Below, in pieces: positions 18,714 to 26,775 of a DNA stretch of 64,000 nt. Made by a program: the position numbers and the translations under genes. The stretch covers positions 1,302,001 to 1,366,000 of the forward strand of contig NZ_CANMUU010000001.1 of assembly GCF_947501165.1 (NCBI RefSeq). Direction: 5' to 3'. This DNA is from an uncultured Allomuricauda sp. (lineage in GTDB: Bacteria; Bacteroidota; Bacteroidia; Flavobacteriales; Flavobacteriaceae). Below the pieces are notes generated by a model. It was given only the letters and a program-made list of their open reading frames with translations, was not told where the DNA came from and did no database searches. How positions within the stretch are numbered: position 1 is the stretch's first letter; each line of letters starts with the position of its first letter.

Positions 18714-19379
18714 TCAATCAATGGAATTTCTTCTTTTATACAAGACTGCAGTAAACCAAATATAAAACACAAGTGCCCAAATACCTAAAAAAGGCCCTAA
18801 ATCAAACCACCCGGATTCAGCAGGGGGTATAGGGAAAGTGGTCATATTTAACACCAATAATCCAGCTGAAAGCAAAGACCCTACACCTCCCAATATTTTA
18901 TTGAAACTCGGACTTTTCATGATATTAACACCAAATAGAAACCAGGAAATAGTTATAAAAATATCAAAAGCAATATCTAAACCCAATTGAACCCTATTTG
19001 TCCCTCTAAAAGTTGCTTTTAGTAAATTTTTGGTTTCTTCTGAATTTGCAGCTTCCATAGCTTCACTATGCCAGATATTGTTCGCTAGCTGAATTACTAT
19101 TAAAGATAAAACAAGGACTCCTCCTATTATGCCAAATATATAAGCAATTTCAAGGGTTGCGGTATGGGCTTCTTTTCTTAAAAAGCTATATAACCCCATA
19201 AAAGAAACTATCCAAAGGAGGGGAAATGAAAACCCAAACAATCTGACAAGTGGCTCGGGTAAAAATGAGAATGCAGCCACACTAAAATAAAAAAGGATTG
19301 ATAGTATACCAGATATCGCTCCAATTATTTCTATTTTATGAATGGTACTTTTAGTGGAAGTCATAATATGTTGTTTCAA
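18714..19379 (-). CDS. DUF4386-like integral membrane protein
   Basis: About 221 residues with six hydrophobic helices (about 16-38, 47-66, 79-100, 133-152, 160-178 and 192-215). The overall pattern, with a hydrophilic loop LLKATFRGTNRVQLGLDIAFD before helix 4, fits DUF4386 proteins, which have no known function. The protein could start at the first ATG or at the second Met five codons later; either leaves helix 1 intact. Monocistronic. Confidence 0.65.
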   Translation of the reverse strand: MKQHIMTSTKSTIHKIEIIGAISGILSILFYFSVAAFSFLPEPLVRLFGFSFPLLWIVSFMGLYSFLRKEAHTATLEIAYIFGIIGGVLVLSLIVIQLANNIWHSEAMEAANSEETKNLLKATFRGTNRVQLGLDIAFDIFITISWFLFGVNIMKSPSFNKILGGVGSLLSAGLLVLNMTTFPIPPAESGWFDLGPFLGIWALVFYIWFTAVLYKRRNSID

Positions 19380-19699
19380 TTTCTAGTTGTTTATACAAGA
19401 CGAAAAGACTAATTAAATGGTTGCCCGGATTTTCTATTAAACATGACCAATGCGATTTATGCAGTGCAAACTTGAACTTTTAGGTCCATTTCCACTAGAA
19501 CGGGAATATTGCTTTAGGACAATGTGTTGACATGGGCTTACCATGGGTAAATTGACCTAAAAGGTCTCACATATTATTTTAGTCAGGAAAATTCTTTGAT
19601 TTTTTTAAGGCCAAGAAATCAAATTATTTATGAGTAGAGAGGTCGTGCTGAATCATTGTCTCTGCTTTATATTGAACAATTTGATCAAGGAGGTATCTG
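19380..19699. other. 320-base intergenic stretch with a spaced inverted repeat
   Basis: No credible coding frame on either strand. It contains an imperfect inverted repeat, CTTTTAGGTCCATTTCC at 19477-19493 against GGTAAATTGACCTAAAAG at 19546-19563, about 52 bases apart. No transposase or obvious terminator is visible. It lies downstream of the S9 peptidase gene and upstream of the DUF4386-like gene, so it probably also holds the promoter of the latter. Confidence 0.4.
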
Positions 19700-21724
19700 C
19701 TAATTGCTATCCTTTTCGTTTTCCTCTTTCTTTTCTTCTTTATCCTTCTTGCGTTCCCAAGGCTTCCAATCTTTTCCAAGGGTATACTTTTGAACCCACT
19801 TTATCTCTTCGATATCCCTGGTACGAATATGGCGCGGTTCCCTAAAACCATGAGGTTCACGGGGAAACTTTAGATATCGTACCGTTTTTCCAAGATCTTT
19901 GAGTGCGGCAAAATACATCATGCTCTGTGCTTCGGTATCCGTGATGTCTTTGTCTCCATGAAGGAGTAGGAGTGGCGTTTCTACCTTTTCAACATGGGTT
20001 AAGGCAGACTTTTGGCGATATCCTTCCGGATTCTCCCAAAACGTTCCACCAATGTACCATAGCCTAACATCAAAGTTAAAGCCGATACCATATTCTGAGC
20101 GCCAATCCGATACCATAGCACCCAAAGAAGCAGCTTTGAAGCGATTGGTTTTACCAATCACCGTACCTCCTAGAATTCCTCCATAACTCCATCCACGTAC
20201 GGCCATTTTGTTGGAGTCAATTAAGCCCTTGTCAATTACAAAATCCACTCCACTCATGAGGTCATTATAATCTCCTCCACCAATATCTTTCATATTGCCA
20301 CGCAAGAGCGTGTCGGTATACCCACTACTTCCGCGAACGTTGGGGGCCAGTTGTACATAACCCAGACCTGCCCATACGTGATAGCGATAACTAAATGAAT
20401 TGGAAAACACGCCAGCAGGACCGCCGTGGATATGAAGTAGAAAAGGAGATTTTTTGGAATTGGATTTCGCGGGTTGAAATAACAATCCTTCAATTGCTAA
20501 TCCATCGGTTGACTCCCATTGAACGGGTTCCATTTTGGCCAGTTCGATATCTTTTTCAATCCAAGGGTTGAGGTTGGTCAGTTTTTTGGGTTGGAAGGGA
20601 GCGACGGTCGAGAAGTAAAGATCGGTAGGCGTATCAAAGTCACTGAAGCTTAAAACCATTTTACTTCGGCTTTTGTCCATTCCGAGAATTCTCCAAGTCC
20701 CTGTTACGTTGCTAATATTCGTGTAATCCCCTGATTCCAGATTTAAGCGATAGACGTTGGAGTTTACACCTTGCTGTCCATTAAAGAAGATGGATTTTCC
20801 ATCGGGTGCCCAATAATGGCCGCGTATGTTTCCTTCAAACTTTCCTGAACGAATCTGGATACTTTTTGTGTTCACATCCACTGTCCAAATCTTCGCGTTT
20901 TTTAGCTCCCATGACTTATCATCAGCTGCTGTGAAACTGAGCATTTTACTATCTGGAGACCAAGCTAATCCTCCTTCTGGGGCACTATTATCGGTAAGCT
21001 GGATGGTAGAGCTATCTGCCACATGATACAAGAAAATTTCTGATAGATTTCCCTGATTTCTGCGATTTTCCGTTCGTGCCGTATAGGCGATATGTTTTCC
21101 ATCAGGGCTCACTTTCATATTGCCAATAAGCAATTCTTTCTTTAGAAGCGGTTGAATCTTTTTATCCTCTATATCAATCACAAAGAGATGTCTCCATTCG
21201 GATTCTCGCTGTCCGTTGGGACCTTCGTCCACAACCACATGGTCATACCCATCTTTCTTATCTTTTTTAGCTTCTTTGGATAGCGTTTGGTTCGCTAAAA
21301 AATAGATTTTTTTACCATCTGGAGACCACTGATACGACCGAATGCTTTCGCTGTGTTTGCTTAACTGGACGGCTTCACCACCATTGGCTCGGAGTAAGAA
21401 CAACTGTGATTTTTTTTCTACCGTACGTGTTAAGCTGATATATTTTCCATTGGGTGAAAACTGGATGTTACTTCCACCGTCTTTACCTAGAAATTGATAA
21501 TCATCAGACCCATCAGGACGAATGCTATGGTATTTGGTATTACGTTTATTTTTTGCCCAATCCAATTCGGATTTACCGTAAAGAATCTGACCGCCATCAG
21601 GGGAAATATAAGAACCTTGTAATCGAATCATATTAAGGCCGTCGTCAGTTGTCATGGCTCTTTTTTGTGCGCTTAGGTTGATTGTAAAGCACAATACAAT
21701 CAAAAAAATGAAAGGTTTTTGCAT
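19700..21724 (-). CDS. S9-family serine peptidase (acylaminoacyl-peptidase-like), secreted
   Basis: 674 residues with a signal peptide ending near NLSAQ. Residues ~35-390 form a WD40/PD40-like beta-propeller with repeated YISPDG, WSPDGKKI, VSPDGKHIA and WAPDGKSIF motifs. Residues ~410-650 are an alpha/beta-hydrolase domain with the nucleophile in GWSYGG (Ser513), Asp593 in HGDKD and His625 in PHGF. The enzyme should cleave short peptides in the periplasm. The protein ends in a very charged Lys/Glu tail. Monocistronic, with a clear ATG. Confidence 0.93.
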   Translation of the reverse strand: MQKPFIFLIVLCFTINLSAQKRAMTTDDGLNMIRLQGSYISPDGGQILYGKSELDWAKNKRNTKYHSIRPDGSDDYQFLGKDGGSNIQFSPNGKYISLTRTVEKKSQLFLLRANGGEAVQLSKHSESIRSYQWSPDGKKIYFLANQTLSKEAKKDKKDGYDHVVVDEGPNGQRESEWRHLFVIDIEDKKIQPLLKKELLIGNMKVSPDGKHIAYTARTENRRNQGNLSEIFLYHVADSSTIQLTDNSAPEGGLAWSPDSKMLSFTAADDKSWELKNAKIWTVDVNTKSIQIRSGKFEGNIRGHYWAPDGKSIFFNGQQGVNSNVYRLNLESGDYTNISNVTGTWRILGMDKSRSKMVLSFSDFDTPTDLYFSTVAPFQPKKLTNLNPWIEKDIELAKMEPVQWESTDGLAIEGLLFQPAKSNSKKSPFLLHIHGGPAGVFSNSFSYRYHVWAGLGYVQLAPNVRGSSGYTDTLLRGNMKDIGGGDYNDLMSGVDFVIDKGLIDSNKMAVRGWSYGGILGGTVIGKTNRFKAASLGAMVSDWRSEYGIGFNFDVRLWYIGGTFWENPEGYRQKSALTHVEKVETPLLLLHGDKDITDTEAQSMMYFAALKDLGKTVRYLKFPREPHGFREPRHIRTRDIEEIKWVQKYTLGKDWKPWERKKDKEEKKEENEKDSN

Positions 21725-21831
21725 GAGGTATATCTGTTGTTTTTTTAAACCATATTTATAGGGTAGTATTCAACGGTCAAGCTATGAATTATTGCCAGAA
21801 TTTGTAGTAGTGTTTTCTTAGTATTTATAAA

Positions 21832-22974
21832 CTATTTCCTGGCTTTCCATTTGGTTAATATATCCTTTTCTCTATTCATAAAGGAGCGCTCACCATTCAA
21901 TATGTTATTTCTACGTTCTTGTGTAATGGCATCGGAATACCACCAATCTTTAGTGGCCATAACGGTGTCTGCTAGTGGTCTAAATTGGAGGCCAGCCCCA
22001 ATGGCTTTACTATTATCACTTTGGGACATACCCGCATATTCCGGCAATTGGATAACCCATGGCTGAATTCCGATGATTTCATTGTCTTTAAGAAAATTCA
22101 GGTCATCAATTTGTATGTAGTTCACTGGAGAATTATAGCAGGCATGAACTCCGTGGACAAAAGCATTGGTTGTCATAGGAAAACCGGGACCCGAAGCATT
22201 GTAAGTACCTGCTGACTTATTTTCAAGCAAGCGTATCATCCATTCTGCCAAGTCCCTTACATCAATATACTGGACCACCTCATTTCTGTCTCCTGGAATG
22301 ATTATATCCCCTCCTTTTTCAAGTCTGGCCAACCAATATGGAAAACGATCTGTACGATCTCCAGGGCCAACGATCAATGTTGGTCTTACGATAATAGATC
22401 TATCAGCTCCGAAATGGTTTATGGTCGCCAGTTCTGAGTTGGCCTTCATCACGCCATATTCGTAGGTATATTTTGCATCTCCCTCTGCTTCTTTGGGCAC
22501 TTCCAATACAACCGAGCGATTTTCCGAAAAATCTTCTCCATAATAGGGATAATAAACACTGATGGAAGAAGTGTACATGTAATATCCGACGTGGTCCTTT
22601 AGTAATTGAGCTGTATCTTCTGTCCATTTCGTTTTACGTCCAGAGTTGTCTATGACCACATCCCATGTTCTGTTTTTAAGTGCTTCCAGATTATCCTCTC
22701 TATCCCCAACGAGTTGTTCAACTTTCGAAAAAAGCTTTTGGTGAACACTGGGAATGGTTTTTCCCCTAGTAAAGGTTGTTACTTTATGCCCTCGATCTAG
22801 AGCGTATGCAATCTGATGTGGACCTAAAAAACTGGTTCCTCCAAGAATGAGGATTTTTAGTTTTTTGTCATTCCATTTATAATCGATTAGGCTTTTTACC
22901 GGGCTAGCATCTACGATTGATGTTACTCCTAAAGCAAGCCCCATTCCCAAAAACTCGCGTCTATTTTTTTTCAT
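21832..22974 (-). CDS. NAD-dependent epimerase/dehydratase-like protein with Tat signal
   Basis: 380 residues. The N-terminus has a twin-arginine signal (KKNRREFLGMGLALGVTSIV) followed by an extended-SDR Rossmann fold: ILGGTSFLGPHQIAYALDRGH (NAD-binding), VVIDNSGR, YYMYTSSISVYYPY (active-site-type Ser and Tyr) and RPTLIVGPGDRTDRFPYWL. Tat export implies the protein folds with its cofactor before translocation. The reaction is unknown; candidates are sugar-nucleotide or polysaccharide modification outside the cytoplasm. Confidence 0.88.
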   Translation of the reverse strand: MKKNRREFLGMGLALGVTSIVDASPVKSLIDYKWNDKKLKILILGGTSFLGPHQIAYALDRGHKVTTFTRGKTIPSVHQKLFSKVEQLVGDREDNLEALKNRTWDVVIDNSGRKTKWTEDTAQLLKDHVGYYMYTSSISVYYPYYGEDFSENRSVVLEVPKEAEGDAKYTYEYGVMKANSELATINHFGADRSIIVRPTLIVGPGDRTDRFPYWLARLEKGGDIIIPGDRNEVVQYIDVRDLAEWMIRLLENKSAGTYNASGPGFPMTTNAFVHGVHACYNSPVNYIQIDDLNFLKDNEIIGIQPWVIQLPEYAGMSQSDNSKAIGAGLQFRPLADTVMATKDWWYSDAITQERRNNILNGERSFMNREKDILTKWKARK

Positions 22975-23059
22975 TTTCTAGTTTTGTTTAATAGGTTTTC
23001 TTCCTATCGGTTTACCTATGATTTGATGGCCCTTATTCTTATTGTACCAGAATTGCAAA

Positions 23060-23142
23060 TCCTGTTTGAAGTTAACGAATTGCAGCTATAAATTATAGCC
23101 TTTGCTTTTAGCAGTTTTATCTTGATTCGGTTTAGTGGTTAA
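23060..23142 (-). repeat. possible degenerate attC-like site downstream of the 460-residue membrane protein gene
   Basis: On the minus strand it runs from CTACTTAACC (R''-like) through GGCTATAATTTATAGC to CAATTCGTTAAC (R'-like). GCTATAATTTATAGC is a near-perfect palindrome. GGCTATAATT-type sequence recurs in the sites at 25956 and 24691 (GGGCTATAATTCATT, GGCTTTAATTCATT). Arms are weaker than in those two sites. Confidence 0.4.
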
Positions 23143-23179
23143 GTAGAGTTCGTAGTAGATTCCAATTAAACATAAATCA

Positions 23180-24562
23180 TTAATAAAAATAACTTGATTC
23201 GTTTATCCAATGAAAACGTCTTTTCATTAACCTAAAATCATTTATGTCTAGAGGTCTTCGCTTAGCAGTTATAATGACAGAATCGTTTTTGATCATTCCC
23301 TTTAATACTAGCGTAGTTGAATCAAGTTTTTCAAAATAAAGCCTACTGATCTTTTTCCGAGCGATCAATATGGAATCCATCCCATAGTAAATGCTATAAG
23401 CGATGCCTAGTTCATTATAAACCTCTTGCGTTTTTTCAGATAGATCCTTTGGGTCTCCATACAACACGAGTTCTTTTTTATCGACGTCAACATTTATGAA
23501 TGCGACGCTATCTCCCCTAAAGCGTACTGCTTCAAGTATTCTATCTCGAATAATGAGCTGCTGCCAACGCTGGGGATTCTCTAGCGATAAGGTATCTTTA
23601 TTCAAGGTGAATAACTCAATGTCATAAAGCCCAGCATATTCAGATTTAGCCTGTAAACTTTCTTCAGAGCTCTTCTTGTAGCTCATATTCTCTTTAACTG
23701 AGACAATTAAGAAATAGCCGATTACACCAATTTTCAATACCGTTTTTGAAATACGCACCCATCTTTTTTTATATACAGGTGCTTGAATAACCGAAAGAGA
23801 AATGGCTTGGCCAGTCAAGAAAAACCGAATGATACTTTTAGCATCTTTAAGAAATAGAAAAGGAGCCATGACAAACAAAGCCGTGGGATACATTTTAGCA
23901 TGAACGTCATAACTATAGTTTACGGCCATTACGTTGAGAAGAGCTACCATAATTAGGATTGCTCCGAGGGCAGTTGTTCTTCGAAAAAACAGTAGCAGCG
24001 CCGCTCCTTCTGCTAAGCCCATGAAAACATTGTATTCATAAGAATGACCAAAAAAAGCCCAAGCCAAATGCATGGATGACATGTCTCCCACCTGCTCTGT
24101 CAACGTATAGTATCCAAGGTTGGGAAATTGGACTTTAAAAAATTTATATAGCGCAAACAGAAATAGTGTAAACGCCAAATAGTAGCGTATGATAGTGGTG
24201 AGCCAATAATAAAGCACTTGATAGTTTTGGCGTTTTCTATCGAGTAAACTCCATAGGATAGTTCCCAAAGCGGCCACAACCGCTATCGTGAAATAAAGTA
24301 AATAGACGTAAGTTCTATCATTGTGTTCCCCATCATATGGAGATATGATAAGGTATTGAATATTAAATAGGTCTTTTCCAACCCAGGAAACTACGTTATC
24401 CAATAAAGTCGAGAGCGGCCCATAATAATATAGTTGAGTTAAAATGGGGTTTACTGACCAATCCATAAAAATGATGAACAGGACAAAGAATATCAGGGCA
24501 TAACGGAATCCAATTTTATGATAGCCCTTCCAAGTCGGTAGTGTTGTGGAGTTTTCCCCCAT
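23180..24562 (-). CDS. DoxX-like polytopic membrane protein with soluble C-terminal domain
   Basis: About 460 residues from the ATG at MGENSTTLPTWKG. A GTG 50 codons upstream would translate through the adjacent palindromic site into a Cys/Arg-rich stretch with no protein character, so it is rejected. Roughly eight hydrophobic helices span residues 15-290 (HLAWAFFGHSYEYNVFMGLAEGAALLLFF resembles DoxX-type helices). A soluble domain of about 150 residues rich in beta strands follows. No function is known. It may be the cargo of a cassette-like unit. Confidence 0.7.
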   Translation of the reverse strand: MGENSTTLPTWKGYHKIGFRYALIFFVLFIIFMDWSVNPILTQLYYYGPLSTLLDNVVSWVGKDLFNIQYLIISPYDGEHNDRTYVYLLYFTIAVVAALGTILWSLLDRKRQNYQVLYYWLTTIIRYYLAFTLFLFALYKFFKVQFPNLGYYTLTEQVGDMSSMHLAWAFFGHSYEYNVFMGLAEGAALLLFFRRTTALGAILIMVALLNVMAVNYSYDVHAKMYPTALFVMAPFLFLKDAKSIIRFFLTGQAISLSVIQAPVYKKRWVRISKTVLKIGVIGYFLIVSVKENMSYKKSSEESLQAKSEYAGLYDIELFTLNKDTLSLENPQRWQQLIIRDRILEAVRFRGDSVAFINVDVDKKELVLYGDPKDLSEKTQEVYNELGIAYSIYYGMDSILIARKKISRLYFEKLDSTTLVLKGMIKNDSVIITAKRRPLDINDFRLMKRRFHWINESSYFY

Positions 24563-24690
24563 GTCACCTATACTTATCCATACTGCTTGTATTGCGCAGG
24601 TATTTCGTCTATTCGTGCTTGCTTTCCCATAAGACCAAACAAATTGCTTGAAATGGTCTCGGTTATGATCTTGTTGCAGTTTAGCTACTA

Positions 24691-24838
24691 GACAACGTTG
24701 CACGTTGGACACTGCGGTTTTCTAGTTAGCCAAAGGCATATGTAGAAACAATTCCGGTTTGTTTTTAGTTCGTTTGAAGTTAGGGATTTTTATTTTTTGC
24801 TCGGCATTGGCAATGAATTAAAGCCAATGTTGTGCATA
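24691..24838 (-). repeat. attC-like recombination-site candidate closing the Crp/DoxX unit
   Basis: On the minus strand the element starts TATGCACAACATTGGCTTT and ends CAACGTGCAACGTTGTC. Its first 10 bases (24829-24838) are the exact reverse complement of the 10 bases that begin the preceding unit at 25956-25965 (GTTGTGCATA). Such matched ends are expected for an integron cassette. Inside is GGCTTTAATTCATTGCC, like the core of the site at 25956. Just beyond lies CATAACCGAGACC (about 24656-24668), which may belong to a second, decayed site. Confidence 0.65.
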
Positions 24839-24889
24839 GCACCATTATATTGGTTGAACTCAAATACTAAATGGGTTAATTTTCTCTTC

Positions 24890-25261
24890 CTATCCGACCA
24901 TTTTAAAACCTGACTTAATACATTTCGCAATGGGCTTATATGATATCCAAATCGCAAGACAAAGAATTATGAAAGACGGTAGTGTAAAGTGAAAGGGTTC
25001 ACTTATTCCATCCATGAAATTGAACCATCCAAATGCAATGTGCGAACCAACTGCTCCAATTAATAGCGGTATTACCAGTAAGCCTCCATAAACCCTAAAT
25101 GCGCCCCTTTTCACAGCAATTAGATATAGAATTCCACAAATCAATTCAATGTAACCAATTGAATTTAGCATTAGGTCTGGCAAAGGGTAAATGTAGAAAT
25201 GAACTGAAGGTCCATAATGAAGAATTTTAAATGATGCAGAAAGTATCATTAATAGAAACAT
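24890..25261 (-). CDS. small DoxX-like membrane protein
   Basis: 123 residues with four hydrophobic helices. The opening SASFKILHYGPSVHFYIYPLP and the helix GYIELICGILYLIAV fit the small DoxX-like family (quinol/redox-linked or uncharacterised membrane proteins). It lies 106 bases downstream of the Crp/Fnr-type regulator gene on the same strand, and both lie between two matched palindromic sites, so they may have moved together. Function unknown. Confidence 0.6.
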   Translation of the reverse strand: MFLLMILSASFKILHYGPSVHFYIYPLPDLMLNSIGYIELICGILYLIAVKRGAFRVYGGLLVIPLLIGAVGSHIAFGWFNFMDGISEPFHFTLPSFIILCLAIWISYKPIAKCIKSGFKMVG

Positions 25262-25367
25262 TGCTTAACATCCCATTTGTTTCCCATCAAGTGAATTCAT
25301 AACAAAGTTGTTTATATCACAAAGGAAGGGTGAAGCAATGACAATGAATTTTACATTTGTTAAAAAA

Positions 25368-25931
25368 TTAAATCTCTGCTCTAATCCTACTTAAAGTAAC
25401 TTGAGAGATTCCAAGATATGCAGATAAGTCTTTTAAACTAACAAATTTCATTAAATGCCCATTGCTATTTAAAAAATTCAAATATCTCTCTTTTGCATCT
25501 GTTTCAAGTAATTCACGTATTCTATTCATCATTTTTTGCGATGCCATTGATGGAATTCCAGATATTATTTTTTCCATTGATGGGTATTTTGATGCTAGAA
25601 TTTTTAGTTCGTTAAAATCAATTTCAATTAGGTTAGCCTTTGTAAGTGCTGTGATTCTATAATTTGATGGTTTTTTGGTTAATAAACTGTCAAGAACGGC
25701 ACAAAACTCATTTTCGTAAAAAAACTTCATAACAAACTCTTTGTCTTCAGCAAAGAAAGAGACCTTAACTAAACCCTTATTTATGAAATATAACTTTCGC
25801 CTAATCTTATGGGTATTAAGTATAATATCTCCCTTCTCATAGGAATTAACTTCTGTGATATTGCTTAATTCTGATAATTCATGATCATTCAGCTTTGCAA
25901 AGGATTTTATATGTTTTAAAAATTCTGTCAT
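25368..25931 (-). CDS. Crp/Fnr-family transcriptional regulator
   Basis: 187 residues: a cyclic-nucleotide-binding-type beta roll (about 15-110, FAKLNDHELSELS, YEKGDIIL, GLVKVSFF, FCAVLDSLL), a dimerisation helix and a C-terminal helix-turn-helix (LKDLSAYLGISQVTLSRIRAEI). The helix-turn-helix lacks the usual extra wing residues but is complete for the short Bacteroidota Crp type. It probably regulates its neighbour, the DoxX-like gene. No Fnr cysteine set is seen. It begins about 25 bases inside the left end of its cassette-like unit. Confidence 0.9.
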   Translation of the reverse strand: MTEFLKHIKSFAKLNDHELSELSNITEVNSYEKGDIILNTHKIRRKLYFINKGLVKVSFFAEDKEFVMKFFYENEFCAVLDSLLTKKPSNYRITALTKANLIEIDFNELKILASKYPSMEKIISGIPSMASQKMMNRIRELLETDAKERYLNFLNSNGHLMKFVSLKDLSAYLGISQVTLSRIRAEI

Positions 25932-25955
25932 TTAGTTTATAAATGTTGAGAGTAT

Positions 25956-26069
25956 TATGCACAACGGTATCGGTTATAGTTTCGTTGCGGTTGGCGGTTG
26001 GTGGGCGACAGAGTGGGCCGGTACGATTATCCAGCGAGCCGAAATGAATTATAGCCCTTGTTAGCTGTA
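25956..26069 (-). repeat. attC-like imperfect palindrome (best of the series)
   Basis: On the minus strand it runs TACAGCTAACAAGGGC ... AACCGATACCGTTGTGCATA, about 114 bases. Inner arms TATAATTCATTTCGGCTCGCTGG and CCGCAACGAAACTATAA form a second imperfect palindrome, as in the folded bottom strand of an attC. Its first ten bases (26060-26069) are the reverse complement of the ten bases that begin the same unit at 26656-26665. It starts 4 bases after the stop of the 192-residue gene. Confidence 0.7.
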
Positions 26070-26073
26070 GTTT

Positions 26074-26652
26074 TTATTCATACACGAATTCATAGAAAAA
26101 TCCAGAATCGAATATTGGCTCATGCCTTTCCAAGCTTGGTGCGGTAAATGAATTTTCCATCTTTCTAAGAGTTATTTTCCTTTTCCCACTCTCGTCCACT
26201 AAAATCAGTTGTTTTCTTTTAAAAGTCTTTTTTTCGTCCATTTCCAACCAAAGGGAATCAAAACTTCCGGCTGCTTTATGCATAATTCTGGTTATTGGGA
26301 TAATTCGGACAAATTCCACCAATTTTTCCTTTGGAATATTTCTTAGAATTATGGGGGCATAGTTTTGGGACTTCAGGTAAAGTGATAGAGAAGACCCATT
26401 GATTTTTCCGGTGTCCACTTCGAATTTTCCGGATGTGCCAATTTCAACCTCATAAGGCGCAACAGTTTTGCCATTTTCAGTTTTTATTTTTTCCGATTCC
26501 CATTCTATTAAAAATGAAGCGTTGGCAAAGCGTGGTATTTTGATGGCATCTTTACTTTCTAACATTTCCACAATTTGTCCACCAACGATTTGGGCAATAG
26601 CACTATGCCAAATAATAAATGAACCAAATACTAATATGAATTGCTTTTTCAA
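26074..26652 (-). CDS. secreted protein of unknown function in a cassette-like unit
   Basis: 192 residues with a signal peptide (MKKQFILVFGSFIIWHSAIAQ). The start is a TTG four bases after the GTTAGCTGTA end sequence, with no in-frame ATG before the signal. The mature protein is mostly beta with charged motifs (WESEKIKTENGKTVAPYEVEIG, MDEKKTFKRKQLILVDESGKR). I do not recognise a family. A single short gene tightly framed by two palindromic sites, start near one and stop 4 bases from the other, is the layout of an integron gene cassette. Confidence 0.6.
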   Translation of the reverse strand: MKKQFILVFGSFIIWHSAIAQIVGGQIVEMLESKDAIKIPRFANASFLIEWESEKIKTENGKTVAPYEVEIGTSGKFEVDTGKINGSSLSLYLKSQNYAPIILRNIPKEKLVEFVRIIPITRIMHKAAGSFDSLWLEMDEKKTFKRKQLILVDESGKRKITLRKMENSFTAPSLERHEPIFDSGFFYEFVYE

Positions 26653-26655
26653 AAT

Positions 26656-26743
26656 TACAGCTAACGTTTGGATAAAGATACATGAAACGAAAACACAGTT
26701 TTATAAACCAATAACCTCTAAATGGGTTGGTTATGGTTAGGTG
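26656..26743 (-). repeat. attC-like site between argH and the cassette gene
   Basis: On the minus strand it runs CACCTAACCATAACCAACC (R''-like, ACCTAAC fits RYYYAAC) to CCAAACGTTAGCTGTA (R'-like), about 88 bases, immediately downstream of argH. The last ten bases open the next unit and match in inverted form the end at 26060-26069. It marks the junction between the conserved arginine operon and accessory DNA. Confidence 0.55.
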
Positions 26744-26775
26744 TGTTAAAATGTATGGGACTAGTAAAGAGAGAA

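Noticed and set aside
24563..24712. GTG-initiated 50-residue N-terminal extension of the membrane protein
   Set aside because: It translates through the attC-like palindrome and gives a Cys/Arg-rich sequence without a membrane or signal pattern; the downstream ATG at 24562 is preferred.
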